Source: Mesostigma viride (lineage: Eukaryota > Streptophyta > Mesostigmatophyceae > Mesostigmatales > Mesostigmataceae). From it: a stretch of 64,000 nt of DNA. Every line of letters starts with the position of its first letter. The first letter of the stretch is position 1. The stretch covers positions 1-64,000 of the forward strand of contig RPFO01001900.1 of the NCBI GenBank assembly GCA_009746045.1, in the 5' to 3' direction. The notes under the pieces are model-generated. The model had not been told where the DNA came from. It saw nothing but the letters and a program-made list of their open reading frames with translations, and searched no databases. This document shows, in pieces, positions 8,366 through 17,728 of the stretch. The translations under genes were made by a program, and so were the position numbers.

Positions 8366-9790
8366 ATGACGGAGAATAACTATTGCGGATTCCGAGACTT
8401 GCGTACCGGCGCGGATCAGGAGTCTTGTCAGAAGCGGCGCCAATTTCGAATGTATGGCCGTCATGAGATCAAACTTGGTGAAAACGAGCGACGTCCGCCG
8501 TTACCGTCCGGTGCCGCGACAGGGAAACCGTATTGCGGCGGGCACGGCGGCAATATCGGGACGTACTCCCAATGCCAGGCCAAGTCGCAGTTGCGGCGAT
8601 GGGGGTACTACACGAAGGACACGGTCGAGGAGGCGGAGGAGGAGGCGGACGGTCAGAGGAGCCGGAAGCAGATGCTAAAGGGGAGCGGTATGACGGTGGC
8701 GGAACTGGCGAATTATAAGAAGGACGCGATGGACAAAATTCATATGGCAGAGGTTGATATCGAGACGTGGACAGGAGAGATTGCGAGGGGGTTGCCGCGG
8801 GAGGAGATGTTGTACAAAAAAAAATTGCTCAAAGTTGTCAAAGAATGGCTCGGACAGGCTAGGCGTGTGTATCGAAGGAATTGGGAGCAGGAGGCGCCTG
8901 CCCGTGGATCGCGTGACGCAGAGAAGGTGGCAGAGGCGGCGGGGGCGGCGGCGGCGGGACCCTCTCGCCCAACGAACGCCCCAGGCACCTCTGCCCGCGC
9001 CGCACAACCGTCCAGTCAGGCGGCCGTCGCGACGGGCACTTCAGCGCCACCTTCGCGTCGAGGCACGCGTATGACTACCGTCGCGACGGCCAACAGACAA
9101 CAACCTCCTGAGATCGGGTCCAAGAATGGAAATCTGGTTTTGTTGAGGGAAATATATTCTGGGCGGTTGTATTGGGTCGGTCCGAGAGAAAGGAAACCGT
9201 TGGCAGACGACTTACAGCCCGCCGACGCGAAAGAGATCCCGAAGAACCGGACTCTTTTTTTCGAGGATTATGATAAATATTTTCGTCCTAGCAAATTTGC
9301 TTCCGGCGCCGTGGTACCTTCGCGTCGACTTAATAACAGCTCGAAAGATGACGATTTGGACGATATTCGCGTTATGGAAGCCGATCTGCGCTTGTTGCAG
9401 AGGGAAGTGGGTAGAACCTCGAAACGATCGAAGGCCGCTGATCTGCGAAAACAGGTGGCATATGTAGAACGCGAAATCCAAGAGATGAAGAGGAAGTTTG
9501 AGGATAAATATCAAGAGTCACCGGATGAGGCCGCAGACGCGGCACACGAACGCGCCAAAAACATAGCTTGGAATGAGATTCTTCGGTTGGAGCGTAATTT
9601 GGCCCAAAATGAGACCGACCTTGCGGATGCACTGCGTAATAGGCGAGATAAGAACGTAAGGCTATTGCAATTGACGAGGGAAAGGATACAAACGCAAATT
9701 CAGAAACAGAAGCGGCGGTATGAATACTATTGGGGTGAATTGCCGTCTACCCCCCTTCATCAATGCCCCCTCGCGGCACCGGTCCTGTGA
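8366..9790 (+). CDS. Coiled-coil/low-complexity protein, probable N-terminal segment of a giant OTU protein
   Basis: A 474-aa open frame. The first 100 residues contain a Cys/His-containing patch ('YCGGHGGNIGTYSQCQ'). Residues ~195-250 are Ala/Pro/Ser-rich and ~330-465 are strongly charged coiled coil. The frame ends just after a C6 run at about 9750-9756, and the next frame starts at 9763. Adding one C to that run would make the two frames continuous, so I infer that 8366-12921 is one gene of about 1,500 codons with several 1-bp losses. Base composition is more AT-rich than the neighbours. Function of this part is unknown. Confidence 0.6.
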   Translation: MTENNYCGFRDLRTGADQESCQKRRQFRMYGRHEIKLGENERRPPLPSGAATGKPYCGGHGGNIGTYSQCQAKSQLRRWGYYTKDTVEEAEEEADGQRSRKQMLKGSGMTVAELANYKKDAMDKIHMAEVDIETWTGEIARGLPREEMLYKKKLLKVVKEWLGQARRVYRRNWEQEAPARGSRDAEKVAEAAGAAAAGPSRPTNAPGTSARAAQPSSQAAVATGTSAPPSRRGTRMTTVATANRQQPPEIGSKNGNLVLLREIYSGRLYWVGPRERKPLADDLQPADAKEIPKNRTLFFEDYDKYFRPSKFASGAVVPSRRLNNSSKDDDLDDIRVMEADLRLLQREVGRTSKRSKAADLRKQVAYVEREIQEMKRKFEDKYQESPDEAADAAHERAKNIAWNEILRLERNLAQNETDLADALRNRRDKNVRLLQLTRERIQTQIQKQKRRYEYYWGELPSTPLHQCPLAAPVL

Positions 9791-10323
9791 CGCGATCGGC
9801 GAGCGCTGCCGCGAGGAGTGAGGACATAGGCGGCGGCGCTTATTCGGGCGGCCTGGACAGGGACGACGGCGGAGGCGACGTGGAGGTGAATACAGGGGCC
9901 GCGAGTGGCAAGTCTATACCAAAATTGGAAGAAGAAGTTGAACGACTGCAGGAGCTCGTGTGGGAGTGGGAGGATTCCGTCCAAAGGGCCGACCACCCAG
10001 TAAAGTTGGAAGACAGGATTAGACGTCGGTATGACGCAATACAAAAGCTCGAACGCAAGAAAGAGGAACTTAAGGCCGCGAGGGCTCGGTTGGAACAGTC
10101 AGTGCAGGGCAGGGGTCCGCAATACAAGGGCAAGGAAGTTGTTGCCCCCCCGGGTCCTTCTAGACTCAATCCCTATCCGGACGAGGAAGAGGAGGATGTT
10201 CTACAGGCCCTGACGAGCCTCTCGGCGCGCGCGCCGGACAAGTCTTCGTCGTCGGGTCAAACTACGTCCGCCGGGGGTCCGAAGGCTGGAGGGACGCGCG
10301 CGGGGTGTCGCCCTTGGACATGA
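9763..10323 (+). CDS. Middle segment of the broken OTU-domain gene (a)
   Basis: An open frame of 186 codons with an acidic, Gly-rich start, a coiled-coil region ('KLEEEVERLQELVWEWE', then 'AIQKLERKKEELKAARARLE') and a Ser/Gly-rich tail. The tail runs out of frame in a GGGG run near 10298, after which the sense-like sequence continues in the frame of the next segment. The ATG at 9763 lies inside the end of the preceding segment, which also fits a frame break. No catalytic domain. Confidence 0.55.
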   Translation: MPPRGTGPVTRSASAAARSEDIGGGAYSGGLDRDDGGGDVEVNTGAASGKSIPKLEEEVERLQELVWEWEDSVQRADHPVKLEDRIRRRYDAIQKLERKKEELKAARARLEQSVQGRGPQYKGKEVVAPPGPSRLNPYPDEEEEDVLQALTSLSARAPDKSSSSGQTTSAGGPKAGGTRAGCRPWT

Positions 10324-10724
10324 AGGTGGCGGACACTTTGGCGCGCATGGCGGTGGGTCCTTCTCCCGCGCGACGTTCGGCGATGTCAGATGCCGTATCG
10401 GACGCCGGTTCTGGGGCCGGAGGGTCGGGCGCGCGTTTGGAGGGGTCGGGGAAACGGCAATCCACGGGAGGGGGCGAGGAGGGAACCGGTGATAGCACGG
10501 CCGAGTCGGGTCCTTCCGAGCCGCGTCGCGAAAATGAATGGTCAAAGTATCTAACGGATTTGAAGAACGCGCAAGATAAAGCGGTAGCGTCGACGGAGAT
10601 GGCCAAGGGGGATCGCTCGTATATGGAGAGGGCACGAGAGGACACGGGGCTCTGTGGGGGAAGCGAGATGAGGCGCCTTCGGATGTGCGAGAGCGGCGCT
10701 CACGCGGCGAGCCCGGATCGTTGA
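10320..10724 (+). CDS. Middle segment of the broken OTU-domain gene (b)
   Basis: Open from the ATG at 10320; the frame is also open just upstream, consistent with continuation from the previous segment. The composition is Ser/Gly/Arg-rich, with a short helix near 'EWSKYLTDLKNAQDKAVAS'. Another frame change is inferred between about 10640 and 10760, because coherent sequence ('SVDMTEYLAVACDK') lies in a different frame just before the final segment. No domain recognised. Confidence 0.45.
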   Translation: MKVADTLARMAVGPSPARRSAMSDAVSDAGSGAGGSGARLEGSGKRQSTGGGEEGTGDSTAESGPSEPRRENEWSKYLTDLKNAQDKAVASTEMAKGDRSYMERAREDTGLCGGSEMRRLRMCESGAHAASPDR

Positions 10725-10764
10725 GTGTCGATATGACCGAATATCTCGCCGTGGCCTGCGACAA

Positions 10765-12921
10765 GTGATTAAGCTGTTGCGAACTTTCTCCCCGACCGAC
10801 AGAATTGTCGAGAGCACAAGTCGAGAGATGGTGCGTGCACATAAAACCGCGAGAGAAGCGGTGATGGAGGAGTTGCAGAAAGTGCGTGGTGAAGTGCGTG
10901 AAAACCACGCACGTACCCTCATACCCACTCCCCCGCGTCCCGACCTGGTCCAGTCTGGTAGGGTAGCGTCCGAGCCCGAACGAATTCCGACGGGCAACAC
11001 GCGCGACGAGGAGCGAGCGCGGACGCGTTATCCTCCCGCCATATCTGAGGGTTCGTCGGATAGGGCGTGGTATGAGGAGAAACGTTCTTCGGGGGCGGGT
11101 GGCGTTCCGTTGCGCAACGAATCGCGGGCGTTAGTAGGGCAGAACGGGTCGCCCCAAGTACCGACTCCGGAATCCTCCGTCCGCGCCGGGAACTCCGACG
11201 CGGATCTGAGGCGTTCCCCTCGTCTCCTGGAGCGCGCGGAGGTCGAGGCGGGTCCCTCGAAACCTATTATCACTAGGTTCATGTTCGTGCCTAAGGGATC
11301 CGATCTCGATAAACTACGAGCTGAAAATCCTGACGCGGCGATTGATGAACTGTCGGAATCGTCGTCACCAGGTGACGCGCGGAAGAGAAGTGGCACGTCG
11401 TCGTCGACCACCACGTCGTCGTCGACCACCACGTCGTCATCGACCACCACGTCGTCGTCCGCCGAGGAGGGGGAGATTCGTTCGAAGGAAGTGAGGGCGA
11501 AAGGCAACGAAAGGCCGGCACAACTCCCGGTGGACCCTTCGAAGGAAGTGGGGGCGAAAGGCAACGAAAGGTCGGCACAGCTCCCGGGGGGGCCTTCGAA
11601 GGGAGTGGGGGCGAACGACAACGAAAGGCCGGCACAACTCCCGGTGGACCCTTCGAAGGAAGTGGGGGCTAGCAAGGCGGGTGCGAGCAACCCCGCGGAT
11701 GCGAGCAACCCCCCGAGGAGGTCGCCACGTTTAAATCTTAATCGCATTTTAAACACGCAACAAACATTTATCGTAAACCCTGATCCGAAAGCGCGAAAAC
11801 GGGACGCGGTACTACAGTCGCGATCGAAGGTGATGGGCAAACGACCTCTCGGACCGGCGAATGGGGGGGAGGGGGGCCAACCCACGGACTTGGGCGGCGT
11901 GAATCAGTACGGGACTTTTTCGATAGACCTCACGAGGAAAGAACCGGTAAAACCGTCCAACACCCCTGCGATACACCCCTTGCCTGATAAAATTCCCGCC
12001 ACCAAAGAGCCAAAGAATAAGACGTACAATCCAGAGGTGATGGAGGGTGTCGATGCTCCGTTCCCGTTTCAGGTTCCGAACAGTGTTCATCAGATATTAT
12101 ACAAACGACACACGATCGGGGACGGGGACTGTCTGTTCTACGCGATCTCTCTCATTCGGGCGTTTAGAAGAGGCGAAAAGATCAACGAGGAGGGTTTGGA
12201 GGGAAAGGCGGAATGGTTGAAGAAAAGTTTGCTTGAGAATTTGCCAAAGTTCGTTAAGGATGCAAAGGAGAGAAAAATGGTATTCGAGTATAAGAACGAG
12301 AAGGAAATCAAGAATATTTTGCAGACCCCGAAGAAGTGGGCGAATACCGACGTGGCCGCGCTTGCGGCGCGGTTCCTCCGAAACGACATCACGATCATCG
12401 GCCGCGAGAAAGGCAACCCCCGGTACGCGACGGTGTTCACGTACAGAGCAGATCTCGGGGAGAGCACGATCGAACCGTATTACATTTTTTTCGATGGCGT
12501 AAACCATTTCGATGCGTTGCTATCCACCATCGAGTTGCCAACCTTGCGGCGTTCCCCCCGTAAGCGCCCAACATCAACTGCGTCGATGCACGTGTTGGCC
12601 CAGCGAGCGTACGCTCTCCAGCGGTTCGCGGACGCCCTGAGCGCCCCCGCACGACCGCGGACGGCCCCTCCCCACCCCGTCGCGCAGAACGCAATACCGC
12701 GGTACCCCGTGCCGGCGCCGGGACCCGCCTACATCCCGTCCCGTCCCGCGTTCGCGTCGACCGCCGCGTTCCGCTCGACCGCGCCCGTCCACGCGTTCCC
12801 GGCAGCACAGAGCGCCGTCGCCAGGTATCCGTGGCCGCCCGTCCAGGCGCGTCCCGCCTTCGCCGCGAACGTCCCTGTTCCCTCCCAGCGTTTTTTTCTG
12901 AACTCGTTGTACGGACGATGA
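10765..12921 (+). CDS. OTU-family cysteine protease (deubiquitinase-like), C-terminal segment
   Basis: A 718-codon open frame (opening with GTG, probably entered from upstream through a frame break). Long disordered region first: the Thr/Ser-rich run 'SSSTTTSSSTTTSSS' near residue 215, then three ~25-residue repeats containing 'KGNERPAQLPVDPSKEVGA'. The OTU domain is at about residues 440-585: catalytic Cys in 'TIGDGDCLFYAIS' and catalytic His in 'GVNHFDALL'. OTU proteases cleave ubiquitin chains, and viral copies usually counter ubiquitin-dependent defence or adjust host turnover. A Pro/Ala-rich tail follows. The stop overlaps the start of the next gene (ATGA at 12918-12921). Confidence 0.85.
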   Translation: MIKLLRTFSPTDRIVESTSREMVRAHKTAREAVMEELQKVRGEVRENHARTLIPTPPRPDLVQSGRVASEPERIPTGNTRDEERARTRYPPAISEGSSDRAWYEEKRSSGAGGVPLRNESRALVGQNGSPQVPTPESSVRAGNSDADLRRSPRLLERAEVEAGPSKPIITRFMFVPKGSDLDKLRAENPDAAIDELSESSSPGDARKRSGTSSSTTTSSSTTTSSSTTTSSSAEEGEIRSKEVRAKGNERPAQLPVDPSKEVGAKGNERSAQLPGGPSKGVGANDNERPAQLPVDPSKEVGASKAGASNPADASNPPRRSPRLNLNRILNTQQTFIVNPDPKARKRDAVLQSRSKVMGKRPLGPANGGEGGQPTDLGGVNQYGTFSIDLTRKEPVKPSNTPAIHPLPDKIPATKEPKNKTYNPEVMEGVDAPFPFQVPNSVHQILYKRHTIGDGDCLFYAISLIRAFRRGEKINEEGLEGKAEWLKKSLLENLPKFVKDAKERKMVFEYKNEKEIKNILQTPKKWANTDVAALAARFLRNDITIIGREKGNPRYATVFTYRADLGESTIEPYYIFFDGVNHFDALLSTIELPTLRRSPRKRPTSTASMHVLAQRAYALQRFADALSAPARPRTAPPHPVAQNAIPRYPVPAPGPAYIPSRPAFASTAAFRSTAPVHAFPAAQSAVARYPWPPVQARPAFAANVPVPSQRFFLNSLYGR

Positions 12922-13205
12922 AGTGTAAGAGGAAGACGGTGACGCACGGCGGGCGCTGCAAGAACGAAGCCAGGCCGGGGAGGAAGACGTGCGCGATCCA
13001 TGCTCGCGGTGTTCACCACGTGGCGAGAAGTTGCGGGATGCACGTCGCCAGGACGAAGGAAACCAAGCGCAAGTACGACGACATGGCGACGGGCATCCCG
13101 TCCGCTCCGGCGACGGTGGCCGACGCGGTCCGTCTGTCGTGGCTGTCCCGATTCCCGGGACAGACGGGCGCGCCCACGCAGGAGGAGGCAAAGAAAGGCA
13201 AGTGA
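12918..13205 (+). CDS. Small Cys/His zinc-motif protein
   Basis: A 95-aa basic protein. Its N-terminus carries C-x10-C-x10-C-x2-H ('CKRKTVTHGGRC' ... 'TCAIH'), a likely single zinc site. The same motif occurs in the proteins at 37080, 18906-19174 (minus) and at the N-terminus of the 47084 protein. The start overlaps the stop of the OTU gene by four bases. The rest is not recognised. A nucleic-acid or protein-binding role is only inference. Confidence 0.7.
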   Translation: MKCKRKTVTHGGRCKNEARPGRKTCAIHARGVHHVARSCGMHVARTKETKRKYDDMATGIPSAPATVADAVRLSWLSRFPGQTGAPTQEEAKKGK

Positions 13206-13279
13206 TCGATCGATCGTGTCGTTTCACGGGATCGTATAAAGTCCGTCTCCACGTCGCTCCCCTCCACACGCTACCGAGC

Positions 13280-13950
13280 ATGGCCGAGCCCGCGGGGTGG
13301 GAGCCTGCCACCGAGTGGACGACGTTCGCTCCCGTTTCGACCCCGCGTCCGCCGAGCGTCATGTTCCAGGCGCTGCCCCCTCTGGCCTTACGCATCATCT
13401 TGGACCGCAGTTGGCCCACCGGGCACGGGGTCTGTCCCGAGATGGACGAGATCTACTGGGAGATCAATCCCGCGAAGACGCTCGAAAGGGAGGTGCGCGC
13501 GGAACTCAAGTACCGCCAAAAGAGTGACGGCGACCGTCGCCGGTTCGACGGCCGCGAGGACGAGCAACTGGAGGCCGTCCTGAAGGTCTGTCTCCCGCGC
13601 GATACCGGGAGTGCGTGGACGCCCTCGAAACGCCCAGGGGGAGGAAGGAGGAGAAGCTTTGGATCCTGTGGGGAAAGATCCACGACGGGCTGGCCCGGCG
13701 CGGAAAGCGGGTCAGTCGATCGGAGATGGCCAGGATACGGGACCGGCTGTACGATTGTCTGGGGTCGAACAAGAACTTCGCGAATCGGTCCTACTCGTTC
13801 GTCGTCAAGTGTTACAACGTCCTGACCGCCAAGTTCAGGCGCGAGGGCCGCGACCCTCCGTCTTCGCCCGTGTGGGATATGGGGTGGTGGTCCGAACTGG
13901 ACCGGGAACACGTGCACGAGTATGCGGAAACGGGGCTTGTTCATGAATGA
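13280..13950 (+). CDS. F-box-like N-terminus protein, frame-broken
   Basis: About 224 aa in two frames: ATG at 13280 up to a break near 13605, then on to the stop at 13950. The N-terminal region 'FQALPPLALRIILDRSW' resembles an F-box opening helix. The C-terminal part ('LWILWGKIHDGLARRGKRV') is helical. One missing base near 'gataccggga' reconciles the frames. An AATAAA overlaps the region just after the stop. F-box assignment is weak; nothing else is recognised. Confidence 0.5.
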
Positions 13951-13962
13951 ATAAAGATGCGT

Positions 13963-14708
13963 TTACAACCCACGAAACATGAGTCCTGTGCTGAAACTTT
14001 CGCGTAGTCCTTCGTAATCGAGATCACCGTCCGTGTCCACGAACAGAGTGCCCAGCGTCGTAAGCAGTCCGCGTTTCGGTTTGACCGCGGCGGGAGGGGG
14101 CGAGGGCGCCAGCGCCATCTGGTAGTGGCCCGACTGGTCCGGCCCTCCGAGGCGGTCGAAGTAGTAGTAGACGCGCGCCGGTCCGCCGGCGTACCGCCGT
14201 CCGAACTCGTGCACGCGCACGTCCCCGCGGCCGTAGTCGTTGTAGACCAGGATCCGCGAACGCAACGCGCGCGCCGTCGCCTCGATCTGCGGCGAGTCCG
14301 CCATTCGCGGTCCCAGTGCGCTTGCAGGTACTCTTGCGCGGTGCGCGGCCGGTCGGAAGACGACAACCCCAGTCGCAAGAGGTGCGGATCCTTCGCCAGT
14401 TCGCGGGTCGCTCGTCGGCGCAGATCGGATCCGTCGACGGACAGCCGTTCGTTCGTGGACGGGGCGGGGTACCTCTCGGGGTACAGGCTCGCAAGGACGC
14501 TGCGGTAGAAACAGTTGTTCCAAGGAGCCGATCCGCACTCGACCGTTCGCACGCGGTCCGTGCGATCCGAGCCGTCCATCATGCGGACGGACGGGATCGC
14601 GACGTGTCGGTCTGCGCGGGGCGCGCGGGATGTCGTCGCGGTTCGAGCCGACACGATTCCGGACTCCATAAAGCCCAGGTCTCGCCTCCTCGCGAGGCCT
14701 CCGCGCAT
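13963..14708 (-). CDS. OTU-like cysteine protease, frame-broken
   Basis: About 250 aa across two frames with a break near 14295. The catalytic Cys region is 'SAPWNNCFYRSVLASLYP' and the catalytic His region is 'SGHYQMAL'. Between them 'ATARALRSRILVYND' matches the central OTU strand. OTU enzymes remove ubiquitin. This is a second, shorter OTU gene besides the one ending at 12921. The start is uncertain (ATG at 14708 or 14669). It is divergent from the 14749 gene across about 40 bp containing 'ctataaat'. Confidence 0.65.
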
Positions 14709-14748
14709 CGAATATCGAACATACACTATACTATAAATTTGTCGGTGG

Positions 14749-15137
14749 ATGGAACGTGCGCTGCGACTCGTCGACTTCTACACCCGCCACCTGTCCGCGT
14801 GCGACGAAATCGTTCTGGAGCGAGTGTCCATCGACGAGGACGAGGTAGCCGAGTACTGCGTGGGCAAGAACGTCGTCATCGCCGGCCAAATTATTCGCAA
14901 GCAAAAGTTTCCGGAAGGCGCTGGAAGGACGTGTTGGAAGTCTGCGTCGAGGCAGCGGACGAGGCCATCGAGAAGATCGCTCTCAAGTCGTCGGTGTTTC
15001 CGGAGCAGGTCGCGGGGCGTATCCTCCTCCTCGCCTCCTCCATCAAGAGAGTCGGGTCCGCCTTCGAGCAGGATGAGTGCGACGAGCCGACACGCGTCGT
15101 CGAGCGACATGGCGACCGACTGGTCATCCGAGGATGA
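14749..15137 (+). CDS. Small hypothetical protein, frame-broken
   Basis: About 130 aa, with a frame change near 14928 (one missing base in 'ccggaaggcgctgg'). No motif recognised; the C-terminal half is helical and acidic ('VCVEAADEAIEKIALKSS'). 'ctataaattt' lies about 20 bp before the ATG, matching the TATA-like boxes seen before many genes here. The last 29 bp overlap the ATG of the next gene, which is typical of compact viral packing. Confidence 0.5.
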
Positions 15138-16219
15138 CCGCGCGCGCGTCGACGAGCTGCTGCGGGCCCTCGACGAGCCGCTTTACCGATCTCTCACGGA
15201 CGAGGAGACGCGTCTGGCGCGGCTCTTTCACGAGTTCCTCGAGACGGACCGCGTCGTCAAGGGGCCGGAGCACACGGCCAAGACCGCGCGCGTGTTCGAG
15301 GCGTTCTCCGATTTCATGGAGGACAAGGGGGGGACAGGTACGACCACGAGGCGCGGTTCCAACAGGACAAGCGGTTCTGGAACGCGCTCTTCGAGCGGCA
15401 CGGGTACTCGTGCGGCGGTGGGCTCGGGACGAAGCGGACCACCGGTTTCTTCGTCAACGACAACCGCGGGGTCGTGTCCAACGGAGTGATGTCGGACCTC
15501 GACCTGTCGGATTTCGCGGTCTTCAAGGGCCGCACGCGTCTCGGGATGGTGGCGGGCGCGCTCATGAAGTATGCGGGCGACGGCGTGAAGGACGAGCTCA
15601 CCAACGAGATCATCGACAGGCTGGACAGGACAGGCGTCGAGAATCTCGGCACCGAGGAGAAGTACAAGACCTGCCACTTGCACGCGCTCTTCCTCGTCAT
15701 GGCGCAGAAGAAGGCGCGCGTGCCGCGGGAAGTCAAGAGGTGGATGCTCGAGCATCGCCGCAGACTCAGTGACAAGGTGTGGGACATGAACCCGAACTTC
15801 AAGCGCGGGCGGATGGACTTCTTCCACGAGAGGGCTCGTTGGCCACCCTGGGACTCCCTGCGCACGTTCGAGGACGAGGATGCGCCCGACCGTCCCGACC
15901 CCGCCGTCCCCGAGCGCGCGTCAGAAGCGGCGCCCGCGGCCGTGCCCACCCTCGAGAACGCGGAGGCGTTCTTGGCGTCCCCCCTCGTCGTCCTGTGCAA
16001 GGACGGGTACACCAAAGTGAAGGATTTCCGCAAGGCCTACCTCGGCCAGTTTCTGGGTGACCCGCTATGGCACGCCGGGAAGGGAGGACGACCGTCGAGG
16101 ACCTGCGCGCCATCTTCGAGCCCAGCGGGATCGAGTTCGTTTCCGACAAGAAGATCAAGGGCGTCAAAGCCGATTGGGTGAAAGGGGTGCGGCTCGCGGA
16201 TAATCCTCGGGCTCTATAG
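15109..16219 (+). CDS. Hypothetical protein, conserved-looking, two frame breaks
   Basis: About 370 aa in three frame segments: breaks at the G7 run near 15326-15332 and near 16085. After correction the protein has a helical N-terminal half, a central part ('FWNALFERHGYSCGGGLGT', 'FFVNDNRGVVSNG') and a Pro/Ala-rich linker before a C-terminal segment ending 'GVKADWVKGVRLADN'. I do not recognise the family. The stop codon TAG at 16217 lies inside 'ctatagt', which looks like the promoter of the next gene. Confidence 0.55.
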
Positions 16220-16224
16220 TACGA

Positions 16225-16530
16225 ATGGCTTGCGAGTGGAAAGACGTGTTTGGAGCGCCCCGAGAGGGCGCGCACGCGTACAGGATCTTAGACGTAGCAG
16301 TTGTGGACTTAGTGGGCACGATCCTCATTGCATGGATGTTGAGTCGGTATTGGGAAATAAACTTTATTATCATGTTTGCATCTTTATTCGCCCTCGGGCA
16401 ACTCATGCACATCTTGTTTTGCGTCGACACCACGGTCGCGCGTTTCGTTTCGCGAGCGACAGGCCTTGCAATGCCGCCGCCGCCTGGGGGGGTCGCACTC
16501 GCACAGTCCCCCGCCCCCTTGTCCGAGTAG
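16225..16530 (+). CDS. Small two-helix membrane protein of a conserved nucleocytovirus family
   Basis: Starts 'MACEWKDVFGAPREGAHAYR', which resembles a short family I recall from other large DNA viruses ('YKDIFG..G.H.YR'). Two membrane helices follow at about residues 25-45 and 48-66, ending near 'LFCVDTTV'. It is probably a virion membrane component. The open frame continues for about 30 residues after the conserved part, over the tail of the convergent zinc gene (16384-16902), so the true stop may be earlier. 'ctatag' lies about 10 bp before the ATG. Confidence 0.6.
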   Translation: MACEWKDVFGAPREGAHAYRILDVAVVDLVGTILIAWMLSRYWEINFIIMFASLFALGQLMHILFCVDTTVARFVSRATGLAMPPPPGGVALAQSPAPLSE

Positions 16531-16902
16531 ACGACAGTCTCTGCACTCGCCTCGCAGGCGGAGGTGCGCGCAAATCTGGCTCCCGCCGGTCCGTTTCTCT
16601 TTACATTCGCGGCACCGGGATCGTTGTTTGTCGTGTTCGCACAAGGCGGAGCCCTTGCACGCGTGGCAGCTGTACTTGAACTTCCCGCACGGACAGTAGG
16701 AGGAGGGGGTGCACACCCGACACCTCCTCTTGCTGCGCCCGTGGACGCAGCCGCTCTTCTTCGACTTTGGGGCCGGGTCGCAAGGGGGATCCGGTTCGGT
16801 GCGGTACACGCAGTGGGCGCACGTCCACCACGGCACGCGCCCGTGGGGACAGGCGCGGAGACGACGGGGCGTCGGGTGTTGGAATGCGGAAGTCGCGAGC
16901 AT
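16384..16902 (-). CDS. Cys/His-rich zinc protein with repeated CxHGR-KxxC-xxC units
   Basis: A 172-aa protein built from repeated short zinc-binding units: 'CPHGRVPWWTCAHC', 'CVHGRSKRRCRVC', 'CPCGKFKYSCHAC', 'CEHDKQRSRCREC', 'CAHLRLRGECRDC', 'CECDPPRRRRHCKAC'. Each offers C-x-H/C...C-x2-C. Similar strings occur in proteins of large algal viruses and protists, with unknown role. It overlaps the end of the convergent membrane-protein gene by about 150 bp. Confidence 0.7.
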   Translation of the reverse strand: MLATSAFQHPTPRRLRACPHGRVPWWTCAHCVYRTEPDPPCDPAPKSKKSGCVHGRSKRRCRVCTPSSYCPCGKFKYSCHACKGSALCEHDKQRSRCRECKEKRTGGSQICAHLRLRGECRDCRLLGQGGGGLCECDPPRRRRHCKACRSRNETRDRGVDAKQDVHELPEGE

Positions 16903-16945
16903 GGTTGCGATGGTGCGTCAATGACATCCCGCCGGACCGACCTTT

Positions 16946-17526
16946 CTACTCGTCTTCCCGTCGGCGGGACGACACGTCCTTGAACGCCTTGTTTTCGGTT
17001 ACAACGACGGGGCGGAACAGGACCAGTTTGTGGTCGGTCGAGTCGACGCGCTTCAAGACGACGTACATCATGTCCTCGTAGGCGGACGACATGCCGACCG
17101 GACCCCCTCCAGCTACCGTCCAATCGGGCGCGTTTTTGTCGCGAATCGTTTGTACGGCCGTCTCCGCGTCCATCACGCCCACGCCGCTGGCCCGCTGCAC
17201 CTCGATGGGCACGTGGTTCGACTGTTCGGGCGACGACACGATCTCGACCAGGCCGAGTTTCCCGTCGGCGGACACGAGTCGCAAGCGCGTCGTCGCGCCG
17301 TCCACCGACTTCCACTGGAACTCGCGGTGCTCCCGCTTCTTCTCGGCGAACTGCTCGCCGGTGGCGCGCGACACGGGGAACAAGGGGGTGCCCGCGTACG
17401 TCGGGTCGATCTTGTCCGGCGTCACGGTCCGCGCCCCGTTCCCGCGTCGCCTGCGACTCCGAGATAGAGGATCAGGAACGCGATGGCGATCGACAATGCG
17501 ATGATCGCGATCCACAGTCGGTCCAT
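16946..17526 (-). CDS. Membrane-anchored hypothetical protein, frame-broken
   Basis: About 193 aa. From the ATG at 17526 there is an N-terminal membrane helix ('LWIAIIALSIAIAFLILYLG', residues 4-23). The frame changes near 17440 into the segment 'FPVSRATGEQFAEKKREH ... VVLKRVDSTDHKLVLFRPV'. The soluble part is beta-rich with no recognised fold. A type II or signal-anchored virion protein is plausible. A TATA-like stretch lies just upstream on the minus strand. Confidence 0.5.
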
Positions 17527-17580
17527 CTTATACCCATCCGTCCAAAATAAAATCTGTCCTTCGTGTATACCAAACCAATC

Positions 17581-17703
17581 ATGCCGCTTCGGAGCAAGAC
17601 CACGGGCAGGTTCATCAAGAGGAGTCACTCCGGCGCCGCTCACCGGCGTCGCCGGCATCACGCGAGGGCCCCCTTCATCATGATGCCGTTCGGCGGGGGC
17701 TAA
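17581..17703 (+). CDS. 40-aa highly basic peptide
   Basis: A 40-codon frame (ATG at 17581, TAA at 17701) encodes a peptide starting 'MPLRSKTTGRFIKRSH' with an 'HRRRRHHAR' core and the C-terminus 'MMPFGGG'. It sits alone between two divergently organised genes, with a short AT-rich leader before the ATG and an AT-rich tail after the stop. Small Arg/His-rich peptides in large DNA viruses are often DNA-condensing virion components; that role is inference. Confidence 0.55.
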   Translation: MPLRSKTTGRFIKRSHSGAAHRRRRHHARAPFIMMPFGGG

Positions 17704-17728
17704 TTTTCTTTCCATTGTGTACGGTATA

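Noticed and set aside
15109-16219. Programmed ribosomal frameshifting as the explanation for frame changes
   Set aside because: Breaks occur in about twenty unrelated genes at different points, in both directions, without a common slippery heptamer and stem; indel error or decay is simpler.
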